NCBI GenBank assembly: GCA_039028975.1
Contig: JBCCHB010000013.1
Coordinates: forward strand, 62,001-126,000
Direction: 5' to 3'
DNA from: JAHBNG01 sp039028975
GTDB lineage: Bacteria; Chloroflexota; Anaerolineae; Caldilineales; Caldilineaceae
Length of the DNA: 64,000 bases
Shown: piece by piece, positions 1 through 7,958 of the stretch
How positions within the stretch are numbered: position 1 is the stretch's first letter
How the letters are laid out: the number at the start of each line of letters is the position of its first letter
The notes under the pieces: generated by a model
Told to the model about the DNA's origin: nothing
Seen by the model: only the letters and a program-made list of their open reading frames with translations
Databases searched by the model: none
Translations under genes and position numbers: made by a program

Positions 1-90
1 AGGAAATGGGAATAGTGCCATCAGTCTTTCAGAAACCGAACTGGCAGATGAGTGGTGGACTAATATCCGCAGCAATTCATCCAACAAACC

Positions 91-423
91 CCTTTGCAGG
101 TGTATGAACTACAGCGCCGACGATATGTCCCAAGGTCGGATTATCTGTTGCCTGACGTTGATCTTGGCCTAACGCTATGAGACGGCGAATTCGAAGGCAA
201 ACGCGAGACTTGGTTACGTTGGTGTGACCTGAATGGTACCCTCATCCTGACAGGCCGCTAATATGCAGACCAGGAGCGGCAGCGGGCCTTACAAGAGCAA
301 CGCCGCGCAGATCAGGAGCAGCAACGTGCAGACCAAGCCCAGCAAGTCGCCGTTCAGGAGCGGCGATTGAGAGATAAGCTTCAGGCACAACTTCGCGCAG
401 CCGGGATCGAGCCTAATACCTAA
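91..423 (+). pseudogene. Uma2-family (PD-(D/E)XK-like) nuclease, decayed 3' fragment
   Basis: Reading the plus strand in the frame of position 91 gives a typical Uma2 C-terminal half: a stretch with LQVYELQRRRYVPRSDYLLP, then a GEFEGKRETWLRWCDLNG segment and a Gln/Arg/Glu-rich coiled tail that ends RAAGIEPNT and a TAA at 421-423. Two in-frame stops break it, a TGA at 178-180 where a Trp is expected and a TAA at 259-261. The N-terminal catalytic half is not visible in the first 90 bases. Uma2 proteins are very abundant in Chloroflexota and cyanobacteria and their cellular role is unclear. I infer a dead copy; the missing 5' part may lie outside the window or be lost. Confidence 0.75.
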
Positions 424-432
424 TACATAGTC

Positions 433-3357
433 TCAAAGCAACTTTAACTCTCGGGCGCGAGCCAACGCATGGGTGCGGCTTTGAGCATGAAGCTTGCCAT
501 AGATATTGTTAATATGTCGCTTAACCGTGCTAACAGCAATGATTAATTCGTCGGCAATTTGCTGATTGGTCTGCCCTGTTGCAATCTGCTGAAGGATTTC
601 GAGTTCGCGCGGGGAGAGCGGCTCCACTAACGCTGCATTGCCAGCCGGTTGAGCTGGCCACGCACTCGTTTCCCTAGAAGGTATTCCAAAGGCAGCCAGC
701 AGGGTCAGGCTATAATCGACCGCGATACCACGCGCAACCGCCTCTTTCAAGAGCATCTGCATCGGTTCCCCTTCATCTACAAAAAGGCGCACATACCGCT
801 GAGGTGCAGCTAACCTGAGGGCCTCTTCTAGGAAGCTGAGGGCCTCTTCTAGCTCATCTCGGGCATAAGTGGAGAGCGCCTGCAGCATGGCACATTCCAC
901 CACAACGCCAGTCAGTTCCTGTTGCCACGCCCATTGATGGCAGCGGGTTAGCAGCGCGTCCGCGGCCTTATACTGGGCCAAAGCTAGTTGAATCCGTACC
1001 CACGTCAGCATGACGAAGAGGTGAATGGGGCGCAACAGCACTTTTTCGGGACGCATCTGCTGATCCTCAGCCCAACGTTTAGCGGCCTGCAGGTTGCCCT
1101 GCATTAGGTGAATCCGTGCTTTGATGGCCCCAAATCGTGAGCGGAATGCATCTGAAATCGGCGCATTGCGGAAAAAGTGTTCGGCCTCGGCAATGACAGT
1201 TAATGCATCAGCCTCGTCACCCTGCACCTGCTTCATCATGGCCATCGTTAGCGTTGTGTCAACCGGATCGGTAGTCAGGCCAGTAACATTCTCCAGCTGC
1301 TCAGTAATTGGAGCCAAATAGGTCATGGCCTTATCCAGTTCATTCCGCTCGTAGCAGTTACGGGCCAAGAGCAGTTGAGGATAAGGTGCTGCGGGAAGGA
1401 GAGAACCGTCGGGCAACGTTGCAGAATCTAGTCCTGCCAAGGCACTGCGGTGAGCATCATGCAATTGCCCTAGACACAGATACGTATTGCTGAGAAATGC
1501 GTTACAGAATGTTGACCCCACAGGGCCTTGATCGTTGGCCGCAATCCGAATAGCGTCCAGTAGATCCGCTAGTGCAGTTGCTCCGTTGCCATGCCATTGG
1601 AGTAGAGAATACCCCCGAATTGAGGCCAACTCCCAACGTTCGGTCGGGAAATTATAGGTGGGCAAACGTTGATGAGCCTGGTCCACCCGCTCTAAGGCCC
1701 GCTCAAAATCGCCCAGAAAGAACGATTGAATGCACTTTTGGATTGTCACTTGGCCCAAAATGGTCTGGGATTCCGGTTGTTCAGGATTGGCCAGAGCGGC
1801 TTGCTCTGCGGTTTGCAGATAATGGCCATACTCGTCGTAGCGGCTGGTGAGCGACAGGACCATGGCATACGGATGCACGATGCGGGGATGTTGGAAGAGC
1901 AGCTCATTTGGCAGGGCCTCTATCCACCGTCCTAGGGTGAAGAGTTGCATTTTGTTGGCCATCTCATGCGCAATCGGTTCTATGAGGGTCGCGGCACGTT
2001 GAAAATTGCTCGCCGCCAGCGCGTGATTCACCGCCTCTGTGATATCGCCAGAGTGCTCATGCCAGAGACTCGCATGGTGGTGCAAATGCTTTTCAACACC
2101 AGGGAACTCACGCCGCAACCGATGTTGGAGCAGATCCCCAAAGAGGTGATGATACCGATACCAGCGACGCTCATTATCCAAAGGAATAACAAAGAGATTG
2201 TTCGCTTCCATCTCTTCCAAAATTGCTTGGGCATATGACGCGGCGTTTGGAGAATTGCCATAAAGCCCCTTGGTGTTTGCAGAAGGCAATTTGGCCTCGG
2301 TAGCCTTGTCAGCCAAATCATCAAAAAACCTTAATGCATTGAGAATCGCTTCACAGAGTGGTCCACACATACGCCCCAGAATAGAGGTGCCCAGCAGAAA
2401 ATGGCGTAATTTTGGTTGGCATTGATCCAATACTTCATCAGCCAAATAGTCGATGATGTAGCGGTGACTACCAGTAAAATTTTCGATAAAGGCGGTGATG
2501 TCGTCCTGGCCGCGCATGGATAGACCGGCCATCTGAAGCCCTGCGATCCACCCTTCTGTGCGCGTCGCCAACGCGCTGATATTGGGTTGGGATAGGTCAA
2601 TCTGCATGGTGGTATGCAAGAACTGGCCAATCTCCTCATGAGTAAAGCGCAGATCGTCGATGCGGATCTCGTTCATCTGGCCGCGACTACGTAGCAGAGC
2701 CAACGGCAGCTCCGGGTCCACCCGAGTCGTCATGACGATATGGGCGTTGGGCGGACCATGTTCAAGCCAAAAGGTAACTGCCTTGTGAATGGCCGATTCG
2801 TGGATCAGGTGATAATCATCCAGAACCAGGACAAGCTGTTGCGGCAAGTTGACCACATCGTTAATGAGGCTTGTCAGCAGGATATTGGGCTGTAGAGGCT
2901 GTGGGCTATGCAACTGAAGCCACGCATCCTCGCCCACATCAGGGTTCGACTTCTGGATAGCAGCCACAAAGTACGACAGAAAGCGGCTCAATTCGTTATC
3001 GTTCTCATCCAAAGAGAGCCATGTGCAAGAGAGCCATATACAGCTAACGGTGTCGTTTGAATGCAAGCCATGGTTGGCAGGTTGGTGGTTGATAGGTCGT
3101 TGATTGCCAGGAAGTTGGTTGGGGTTGTGTGCCTCTTGTGTAATCTGCGCCCGGCTAGGTGGCGAATCGGCAGATTGCAGCTCTGCTAGCCAAGCCGCTA
3201 CCAATGTCGTCTTACCAAAACCAGCAGGGGCGGAAATAAGCGTCAATTTGCAATCAAAGGTTCTGTCCAATAATCTGCTCAGCCGGGGTCGGATTACGAT
3301 GTCAGTTGCGCCGTGCTGTGGCGCAAATAGTTTGGTCTGCAAGAGTGGAGTAGACAT
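433..3357 (-). CDS. MalT-type LuxR-family ATP-dependent transcriptional regulator
   Basis: A 974-residue STAND regulator. Residues 43-50 are a Walker A (APAGFGKT), a Walker B lies in LVLVLDDYHLI, a long helical TPR/SUPR-like middle follows, and the last 65 residues are a LuxR helix-turn-helix (LSPRELEILQQIATGQTNQQ, then VSTVKRHINNIYGKL). In MalT-like proteins an inducer binds the helical sensor, the ATPase oligomerises and the HTH activates promoters. The ligand is unknown here. Odd points: about 50 low-complexity residues (Asn/Pro/Gln/His-rich) are inserted between the Walker A helix and the conserved WLSLDENDN, next to a small duplication (CIWLSCTWLS), and a 21-bp tandem duplication near 820-860 encodes LEEALSF/LEEALRL. 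The region upstream carries three CGTTACCA repeats. Family assignment is firm, targets unknown. Confidence 0.93.
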   Translation of the reverse strand: MSTPLLQTKLFAPQHGATDIVIRPRLSRLLDRTFDCKLTLISAPAGFGKTTLVAAWLAELQSADSPPSRAQITQEAHNPNQLPGNQRPINHQPANHGLHSNDTVSCIWLSCTWLSLDENDNELSRFLSYFVAAIQKSNPDVGEDAWLQLHSPQPLQPNILLTSLINDVVNLPQQLVLVLDDYHLIHESAIHKAVTFWLEHGPPNAHIVMTTRVDPELPLALLRSRGQMNEIRIDDLRFTHEEIGQFLHTTMQIDLSQPNISALATRTEGWIAGLQMAGLSMRGQDDITAFIENFTGSHRYIIDYLADEVLDQCQPKLRHFLLGTSILGRMCGPLCEAILNALRFFDDLADKATEAKLPSANTKGLYGNSPNAASYAQAILEEMEANNLFVIPLDNERRWYRYHHLFGDLLQHRLRREFPGVEKHLHHHASLWHEHSGDITEAVNHALAASNFQRAATLIEPIAHEMANKMQLFTLGRWIEALPNELLFQHPRIVHPYAMVLSLTSRYDEYGHYLQTAEQAALANPEQPESQTILGQVTIQKCIQSFFLGDFERALERVDQAHQRLPTYNFPTERWELASIRGYSLLQWHGNGATALADLLDAIRIAANDQGPVGSTFCNAFLSNTYLCLGQLHDAHRSALAGLDSATLPDGSLLPAAPYPQLLLARNCYERNELDKAMTYLAPITEQLENVTGLTTDPVDTTLTMAMMKQVQGDEADALTVIAEAEHFFRNAPISDAFRSRFGAIKARIHLMQGNLQAAKRWAEDQQMRPEKVLLRPIHLFVMLTWVRIQLALAQYKAADALLTRCHQWAWQQELTGVVVECAMLQALSTYARDELEEALSFLEEALRLAAPQRYVRLFVDEGEPMQMLLKEAVARGIAVDYSLTLLAAFGIPSRETSAWPAQPAGNAALVEPLSPRELEILQQIATGQTNQQIADELIIAVSTVKRHINNIYGKLHAQSRTHALARARELKLL

Positions 3358-3437
3358 AGATTCAGTTTCCCTAATTTTTTATACAGCCTAATCTGCTCCA
3401 AGTATTGCGCATGTCCGTTTTTGCGACGCAACCGTTC

Positions 3438-3476
3438 CGTTACCAGTGCGTTACCAGGGGAAAACGCCGTTACCAT
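3438..3476. promoter_or_regulatory. Three direct CGTTACCA repeats upstream of the LuxR gene
   Basis: CGTTACCAG occurs at 3438-3446 and 3449-3457, and CGTTACCAT at 3468-3476, about 80-120 bases upstream of the regulator's start at 3357. Their spacings of 11 and 19 bases make them operator candidates. The same core in a more palindromic setting lies at 7018-7045 upstream of a membrane-protein gene. Binding by this LuxR protein is inference only. Confidence 0.35.
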
Positions 3477-3499
3477 GCCGTTTTTTATGGTGAAATGAC

Positions 3500-3522
3500 G
3501 TGACTGTTCGAGGAACAGTCAC
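3500..3522. other. Perfect hairpin, 10-bp stem and 3-base loop
   Basis: GTGACTGTTC (3500-3509), loop GAG, GAACAGTCAC (3513-3522). It lies between the end of the SARP-NACHT gene (3648) and the start of the LuxR gene (3357), both on the minus strand. No T-run follows on the minus strand, so an intrinsic terminator is not well supported. An operator or a Rho-independent-like end without a U tract are alternatives. Confidence 0.4.
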
Positions 3523-3647
3523 CTTCCAAAAGGGTTTTTGGGTCCGTGAAGATATAGGGGCCGAAGCCTCCCGAAATACTCAATTTGGATTGAGAAGGCA
3601 TTCAGCACCATGGAGAATTGAGGGGCGGTACGGAATGTATATAAAGT

Positions 3648-6644
3648 TCACTCGTGCATATTTTCCCTCGGCGCAGTGGCAAAATAGTCCTGTAAATAGT
3701 GATGGACAAAGATGTAGCCGCCACCCACCTTACGCAGGAAAATGAGGCTGGTGGCATGGTTGAGAAACTGGGCCAAGTTGAGCGGTAGGATACCATGTAG
3801 CCACAACATCAACCGCAGCACGCTGTGATAGATCAGATCCATGCCGCCATACCACAAACTCATAATGAGACCAAAACCGATACCGACTCGTAGAGAAAAT
3901 AGATTGAGCGGTATCCCACCTTCCGGTCGCCCAATGGCGAGCCAAAGACCTAGATCAAGCAACAACCACATAAGAATTGTGACCACACCCCCCGCTACGA
4001 ACATATTTCTAGCCGATAACAAAATTCCTTGATTCGGTTGGGCCTTGTCAGAGACCGTTTTCCCACTTAGCGCTCGCAAAAGGCCAAAGAGTATACCGAT
4101 GAGCAAGGTAAAAATTAGAAAATACCCTGGCAGAAAGTAACCGCGCTGGGCAACCTCGGCGATCCAATCCACTAACCCGAACCCTCCACCGAGTGCTGTA
4201 CCTAACAAGAAGCCGCGCCCTGCCGCTGGCCAAGACCAGGACAACGCTTCGACGGCACGTATTTCTGTGGCAGCTGTTTTGCCATACTCGCGCAAGCCAA
4301 AGAGCAATCCATATACAATTGCGTTTCCCAGCGCGCCATCTTGCCCGTATGCTAAGCCTGGCCCTAGGTACGTAAATGTCCCTACAAATAGGCAACCGGC
4401 AATTAAACCAAATCCAAGGACCAGGAAGAACGCCTCTGTCCGCCGCGGCTCATAAAGAGTCCCACTTGCCTCGGCTATTGTTATGCGCTCACGCCGAAGT
4501 TGGCTGATGATGGCTACGGCTGCGCCCGTCGAAATTCCTCCGACACATGATGCCAGCCAAACCGTCGCATCATCAATGCCAATCGCTATCGGAGCAAACC
4601 CGATAACAAACGAGGCTCCCCCAACCAAACCAATCAACATTCGGGTGGCCAACGCAAACAGCCACCGTTGGGAACGTGCCATCAACCAACTTGGCTGCAA
4701 CCTGTCGATCAGTAGCAACGTCTCATCATGGCGGGTCATCCCCTGGGCCAACTGGGTCAACCAGCGGGTCATGGTTGGCACAGGGTACAGTTGTTGATCA
4801 CCGCGTCGCTTAAACATCTGCCGAATGTATGTAGCAAAGATATGCTGGCGCTGGCTCTCTTCTGAATTGCTGTGCGGCAAAGCGGTTGGGGGCAGGCCCT
4901 GATAGGCCAGGAATAGGATGCTGAGCATAAGGGGGGATCGGGCAAAACGCTGCAGGGTTTCGTCTTGTTGCAGGGCCGATTGGAGCGTTCGTAGCTGTGG
5001 CCCAACAGTTGTCACGTAATTCTGTACCTGCTCCGTAGTAAGCGGCTGCAATTCAATGGCCGTTTCCAGCCTCAGCTCTGTAGAAAGTTCAGCATATTCG
5101 GCGGTGCGGCTACAAATTGCCATCTGGGCCAGTCCATGCTCCTGGCGAAAGTCATTGATGGCTTCGAGCGCGGTCAGCCGATCTGCGTCGCGGGCTTCAT
5201 CCAGCCCATCAAGCAGATAGATAAGGCGGCCGGCTTCAACCCACTCACGTCCCAACTTTTTAGGAATCAGATACTTTTCGTTGAGTTCATTTACCAGCCA
5301 GTCGCTTAGCGTATGCTGCCGTTTTGACCAGGAAGAGAGGTTGAAGACCACCGGTATAGGCTGGCCACTGTCCGCTTGCGCTTGAGCAATCTTGGCGCGG
5401 CAAAGGGTCAGCAACGTGGTTGTCTTGCCCGCTCCTGGGGTGCCAAGGATCAACAGAGCCTGTCCACAGCTGTCGAAGAGCTCCTCAATTGGTTGATTGG
5501 TGGGTAGCATCTGGCGGGGCTGGTCGGGTCGCTGTAGCACCAGATTCCATGGATAGCTCACCGCATCGGGCTGCACCTCTTTACCCAACTCGATAAAGAC
5601 CGCATTATGCAACGATTGCTCCAACACGCCTTTTATCCAGAAACTTTCTACCTTGGTTAGCAAGATGCGTTGCGCCTGCTCCATTGGTCGGGAAGTTGGC
5701 AGCGCCGCGCTGGATATGGGTCTCCGAATTTCTACCTCGGTAGCCGTATCGCGGCGCGTCTCGTATGGTTGCTCAAACTCGCCTGCCCGAATCGCAGCAT
5801 AAAGGTCGCTTGTCTCTGCCGATGGTGCTACGCCAAGCTCATTGTCAAGCAATTCATAGCAGAGATCATACTGGGTGAGGGCTGCGGTACGCTGCCCATC
5901 ATCGACCAAAGCGCGCATGAGCTGACGGTGGGCACTCTCACGCAAGTTGTCGATTGCCAACTGTTGCCGAGCAGTTGCTTGTGCCTGTGCGTAGGCACCT
6001 TCGTCGATATAGCTTGTTGTCAGCTTATCCAGCGCATCCAACATGAGACGCCGCAACGCCTCACGCTGTGTCTCTGCCCAGGTCTCAAACTCCGCGCTAT
6101 CCGCCAGATAGAAATCGCTCAGAAAGTCGCCACGATAGAGTTTGGCCGCTTGTTGCCACTGCTGCTGACAGGTAAGACCGCTGACGCCATTCTCCTGGGG
6201 ATGGTCATGGGCCATTGGTTGGTGCAGCAACTGGTAAAAGGTCGCAACATCCAATTTGTAGGTGATATCAGGGTTAAGCTGAACGGTCTGGCGATCCGTC
6301 ACCACCAAGGGCGCGCTTGGGACATCTTCAGTGCCATGACTGCTCTGCGTCACATTTTGCGCTACGTTCAGCGTCACATCGGGGATGCTCTTGCGCAGCC
6401 GGAAGAGCGTCTGACGCAGATTAGACTGAGCCGAAGTCTGGGGCATGTCAGGCCACAGGAGCGACATCAAGGCGTCCCGGCGGTGGATCGGTATCTTTCC
6501 ATCGCCTGTTGCCTTTGCAAGGGATGCCTCAACGGTCAAGTAGATTAAAAGGGCTTGGACTTTGTTGGAGCGGAAACGATCAAGTGGCTCGCCATCGAGC
6601 GTTGCCGCAAAGGGGCCGAGGAGTGATATGGATAAGTCGGCCAT
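3648..6644 (-). CDS. SARP/BTAD-NACHT STAND NTPase with C-terminal membrane domain
   Basis: A 998-residue fusion. Residues 1-110 look like an OmpR/SARP-type winged helix (ISLLGPFAATLDGEPL, LLWPDMPQTSAQSNLRQTLF). Residues about 150-295 are a bacterial transcriptional activator domain of helical repeats (YRGDFLSDFYLADSAEFETW). A linker with the usual pre-NACHT signature (VESFWIKGVLEQSLHNAV) leads to a NACHT module: Walker A ILGTPGAGKTTTL near residue 400, Walker B IYLLDGLDEA near 478. From about 655 there are some eight hydrophobic segments, so the C-terminus should sit in the membrane. DNA-binding and membrane domains on one STAND ATPase suggest a membrane-tethered, signal-triggered regulator; this is inference. 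A family A element lies just upstream of its start. Domain calls are strong, function unknown. Confidence 0.88.
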   Translation of the reverse strand: MADLSISLLGPFAATLDGEPLDRFRSNKVQALLIYLTVEASLAKATGDGKIPIHRRDALMSLLWPDMPQTSAQSNLRQTLFRLRKSIPDVTLNVAQNVTQSSHGTEDVPSAPLVVTDRQTVQLNPDITYKLDVATFYQLLHQPMAHDHPQENGVSGLTCQQQWQQAAKLYRGDFLSDFYLADSAEFETWAETQREALRRLMLDALDKLTTSYIDEGAYAQAQATARQQLAIDNLRESAHRQLMRALVDDGQRTAALTQYDLCYELLDNELGVAPSAETSDLYAAIRAGEFEQPYETRRDTATEVEIRRPISSAALPTSRPMEQAQRILLTKVESFWIKGVLEQSLHNAVFIELGKEVQPDAVSYPWNLVLQRPDQPRQMLPTNQPIEELFDSCGQALLILGTPGAGKTTTLLTLCRAKIAQAQADSGQPIPVVFNLSSWSKRQHTLSDWLVNELNEKYLIPKKLGREWVEAGRLIYLLDGLDEARDADRLTALEAINDFRQEHGLAQMAICSRTAEYAELSTELRLETAIELQPLTTEQVQNYVTTVGPQLRTLQSALQQDETLQRFARSPLMLSILFLAYQGLPPTALPHSNSEESQRQHIFATYIRQMFKRRGDQQLYPVPTMTRWLTQLAQGMTRHDETLLLIDRLQPSWLMARSQRWLFALATRMLIGLVGGASFVIGFAPIAIGIDDATVWLASCVGGISTGAAVAIISQLRRERITIAEASGTLYEPRRTEAFFLVLGFGLIAGCLFVGTFTYLGPGLAYGQDGALGNAIVYGLLFGLREYGKTAATEIRAVEALSWSWPAAGRGFLLGTALGGGFGLVDWIAEVAQRGYFLPGYFLIFTLLIGILFGLLRALSGKTVSDKAQPNQGILLSARNMFVAGGVVTILMWLLLDLGLWLAIGRPEGGIPLNLFSLRVGIGFGLIMSLWYGGMDLIYHSVLRLMLWLHGILPLNLAQFLNHATSLIFLRKVGGGYIFVHHYLQDYFATAPRENMHE

Positions 6645-6671
6645 GATGCCTGTCTATTCCCAAAATGTGTT

Positions 6672-6773
6672 TTGCCAGAAAAACCTTGTCGTGACTTTGG
6701 ACCAATCGACTTCTGGAATTTCCGAAAAGGGGAGACGTACCTGTCTTCACGGGTACATGCTTTTTCTGGCCAA
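6672..6773. repeat. Family A MITE-like element, full-length copy
   Basis: The ends are inverted: TTGCCAGAAAAA on the left and TTTTTCTGGCCAA on the right. Inside is a second hairpin, GTACCTGTCTTCACGGGTAC (6737-6756). The copy at 45339-45436 matches it end to end in reverse orientation, 13626-13735 matches through most of its length, and half copies lie at 7090 and 23330. It sits between 28 and 129 bases upstream of the SARP-NACHT start. There is no ORF in it, so if mobile it would need a transposase in trans. Confidence 0.75.
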
Positions 6774-6894
6774 TCTATACCCAACTCTGTTTTAGATGAG
6801 AGAGCGTCAACCGACTGACGACGGTCTTTTTCTCATCTATGGCCGACCGCACGATATATGTGATGAAGATACATACGCCAATTGACACGTATTT

Positions 6895-6979
6895 TATACT
6901 CAGCTCCGTTTCAAAACCGTAGTTTGGTCTCTCGGGTAGGGCTACGGAAAACTACGGTTTTGAAATCGACCGCAGTATA
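6895..6979 (-). repeat. Family F palindromic element
   Basis: An imperfect palindrome of about 85 bp. Read on the minus strand it starts TATACTGCGGTCG, has an arm with TTTCAAAACCGTAGTTTTCC, a central GAGAGACCAAACTACGG, and ends CGGAGCTGAGTATA. Relatives occur at 11777, 45238, 60554, 61026 and 61159. It lies in the divergent intergenic region between the SARP-NACHT gene and the membrane-protein gene. No coding content. Confidence 0.75.
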
Positions 6980-7017
6980 GCACATTTCTGGCTGAAAGCC
7001 TACGCAGATTTGTGGGT

Positions 7018-7045
7018 TACCGCGCGATAACGTAACGGTAACGCG
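7018..7045. promoter_or_regulatory. CGTTACC-type inverted/direct motif cluster
   Basis: The stretch holds GTTACCGCG, then CGTAACGGTAACGCG, so the GTTACC core occurs in both orientations. It lies about 100 bases upstream of the ATG at 7146 and shares its core with the three repeats at 3438-3476. A common regulator is a guess. Confidence 0.3.
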
Positions 7046-7089
7046 GGGGTTGCGCCTCGCAAACGGGTATATGGAAAAGTCATGCTGCG

Positions 7090-7136
7090 AGCATATACTT
7101 CGTCAGAAAAATCTTGTCCCGACTTTTGAACAAGAG
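7090..7136 (+). repeat. Family A element, left-half copy
   Basis: The segment resembles the left half of family A (CATATACTTCGTCAGAAAAA, then CTTGTCCCGACTTTTGAACA) and stops where the ribosome binding site of the next gene begins. It matches the half copy at 23330 closely, and the 13626 copy begins with the same ATACTTCG lead. It probably forms the 5' leader of the gene starting at 7146. Confidence 0.65.
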
Positions 7137-7145
7137 GAGAAACAG

Positions 7146-7877
7146 ATGACACAACGCACAAATTTATTTCCAGTGTCAAACGCTTCCGAGCAGCCCAATG
7201 AGCCAACGGCGGAATCAGCTGGTTGGAAACCAGACTGGTTGTTGCGCATGGTGCTATTCGGCACAACAGCCACATTTGTCTTGACATGGCTGCCGCTTAT
7301 TCGCGGCCTACTCGATGGTGACTCATATCGTTGGGGCAAGAGTTACTTTGGCATTCAGTTCGGCGGCGCGGGACTCAGCGGCGATTATTGGCTGCTGGTT
7401 GTAGAAGCCATATGGCTATGGACGCTCCTTTTTATGGGAAGCCGTGGTGCGCGCACGCCATTCCACTGGCTGCTTTCAGCATGGCACTTGCTCTTGGCGT
7501 TTAATGCGTTCTATCGCACATTCTATAGCCCAAACGGCATACGCTTCCGAGGCGATACCCTAAATCTTGACCTGGACGTCACTTACCTTTTCCTTCCCGT
7601 GTATAGTATCTGGGCAATTCTAGCGCTGGTTTGGGTTACAGGCAACGTACGTAGGGATGGGCTTCGGGCGATCCATCCTTGGAATCGGACAAACACTATC
7701 CTATTGGGGCTCTTATTGGCCCTATTGCCTGTGCAATTTTTGCTACTACGCTTTGATACGTCAGGCTATTATACCGACGTCATTGGCGTCTTTTTGACCA
7801 TTCCACAAGCGCTGTTATTGCCATTGGCCTTCTGGCCGTGGAGGGGTGAAGTATCGGAAAACCAAGGTACGCTCTAA
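7146..7877 (+). CDS. Integral membrane protein of unknown function
   Basis: A 243-residue protein starting at the ATG at 7146, which has GAGGAG seven bases upstream; a longer in-frame reading from 7050 would run through the family A half element and lacks a ribosome site. After a hydrophilic head of about 30 residues (Asn/Glu/Ser/Pro-rich) there are about six hydrophobic segments: around LLRMVLFGTTATFVLTWLPL, YWLLVVEAIWLWTLLFM, FHWLLSAWHLLLAF, YLFLPVYSIWAILALVWV, ILLGLLLALLPVQFLLL and the C-terminal IPQALLLPLAFWPW. I do not recognise a family. It is convergent with the TPR gene (81-base gap) and alone on its strand, so it is probably monocistronic. Confidence 0.7.
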   Translation: MTQRTNLFPVSNASEQPNEPTAESAGWKPDWLLRMVLFGTTATFVLTWLPLIRGLLDGDSYRWGKSYFGIQFGGAGLSGDYWLLVVEAIWLWTLLFMGSRGARTPFHWLLSAWHLLLAFNAFYRTFYSPNGIRFRGDTLNLDLDVTYLFLPVYSIWAILALVWVTGNVRRDGLRAIHPWNRTNTILLGLLLALLPVQFLLLRFDTSGYYTDVIGVFLTIPQALLLPLAFWPWRGEVSENQGTL

Positions 7878-7958
7878 ACATTCGCCTACTGACAATTCAT
7901 CAAGTTTAACATAGAATAGACAATGGGGATATTGTAAAAAATACGAAGAATCTAACGT

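Noticed and set aside
3500..3522. Hairpin as an intrinsic terminator of the SARP-NACHT gene
   Set aside because: No T-run follows on the minus strand; kept only as an unassigned hairpin.
5670..6548. Long open frame (292 codons) on the plus strand
   Set aside because: It is antisense to the SARP-NACHT gene, whose domains are clear; its translation is Cys/Leu/Arg-rich with no recognisable motif.
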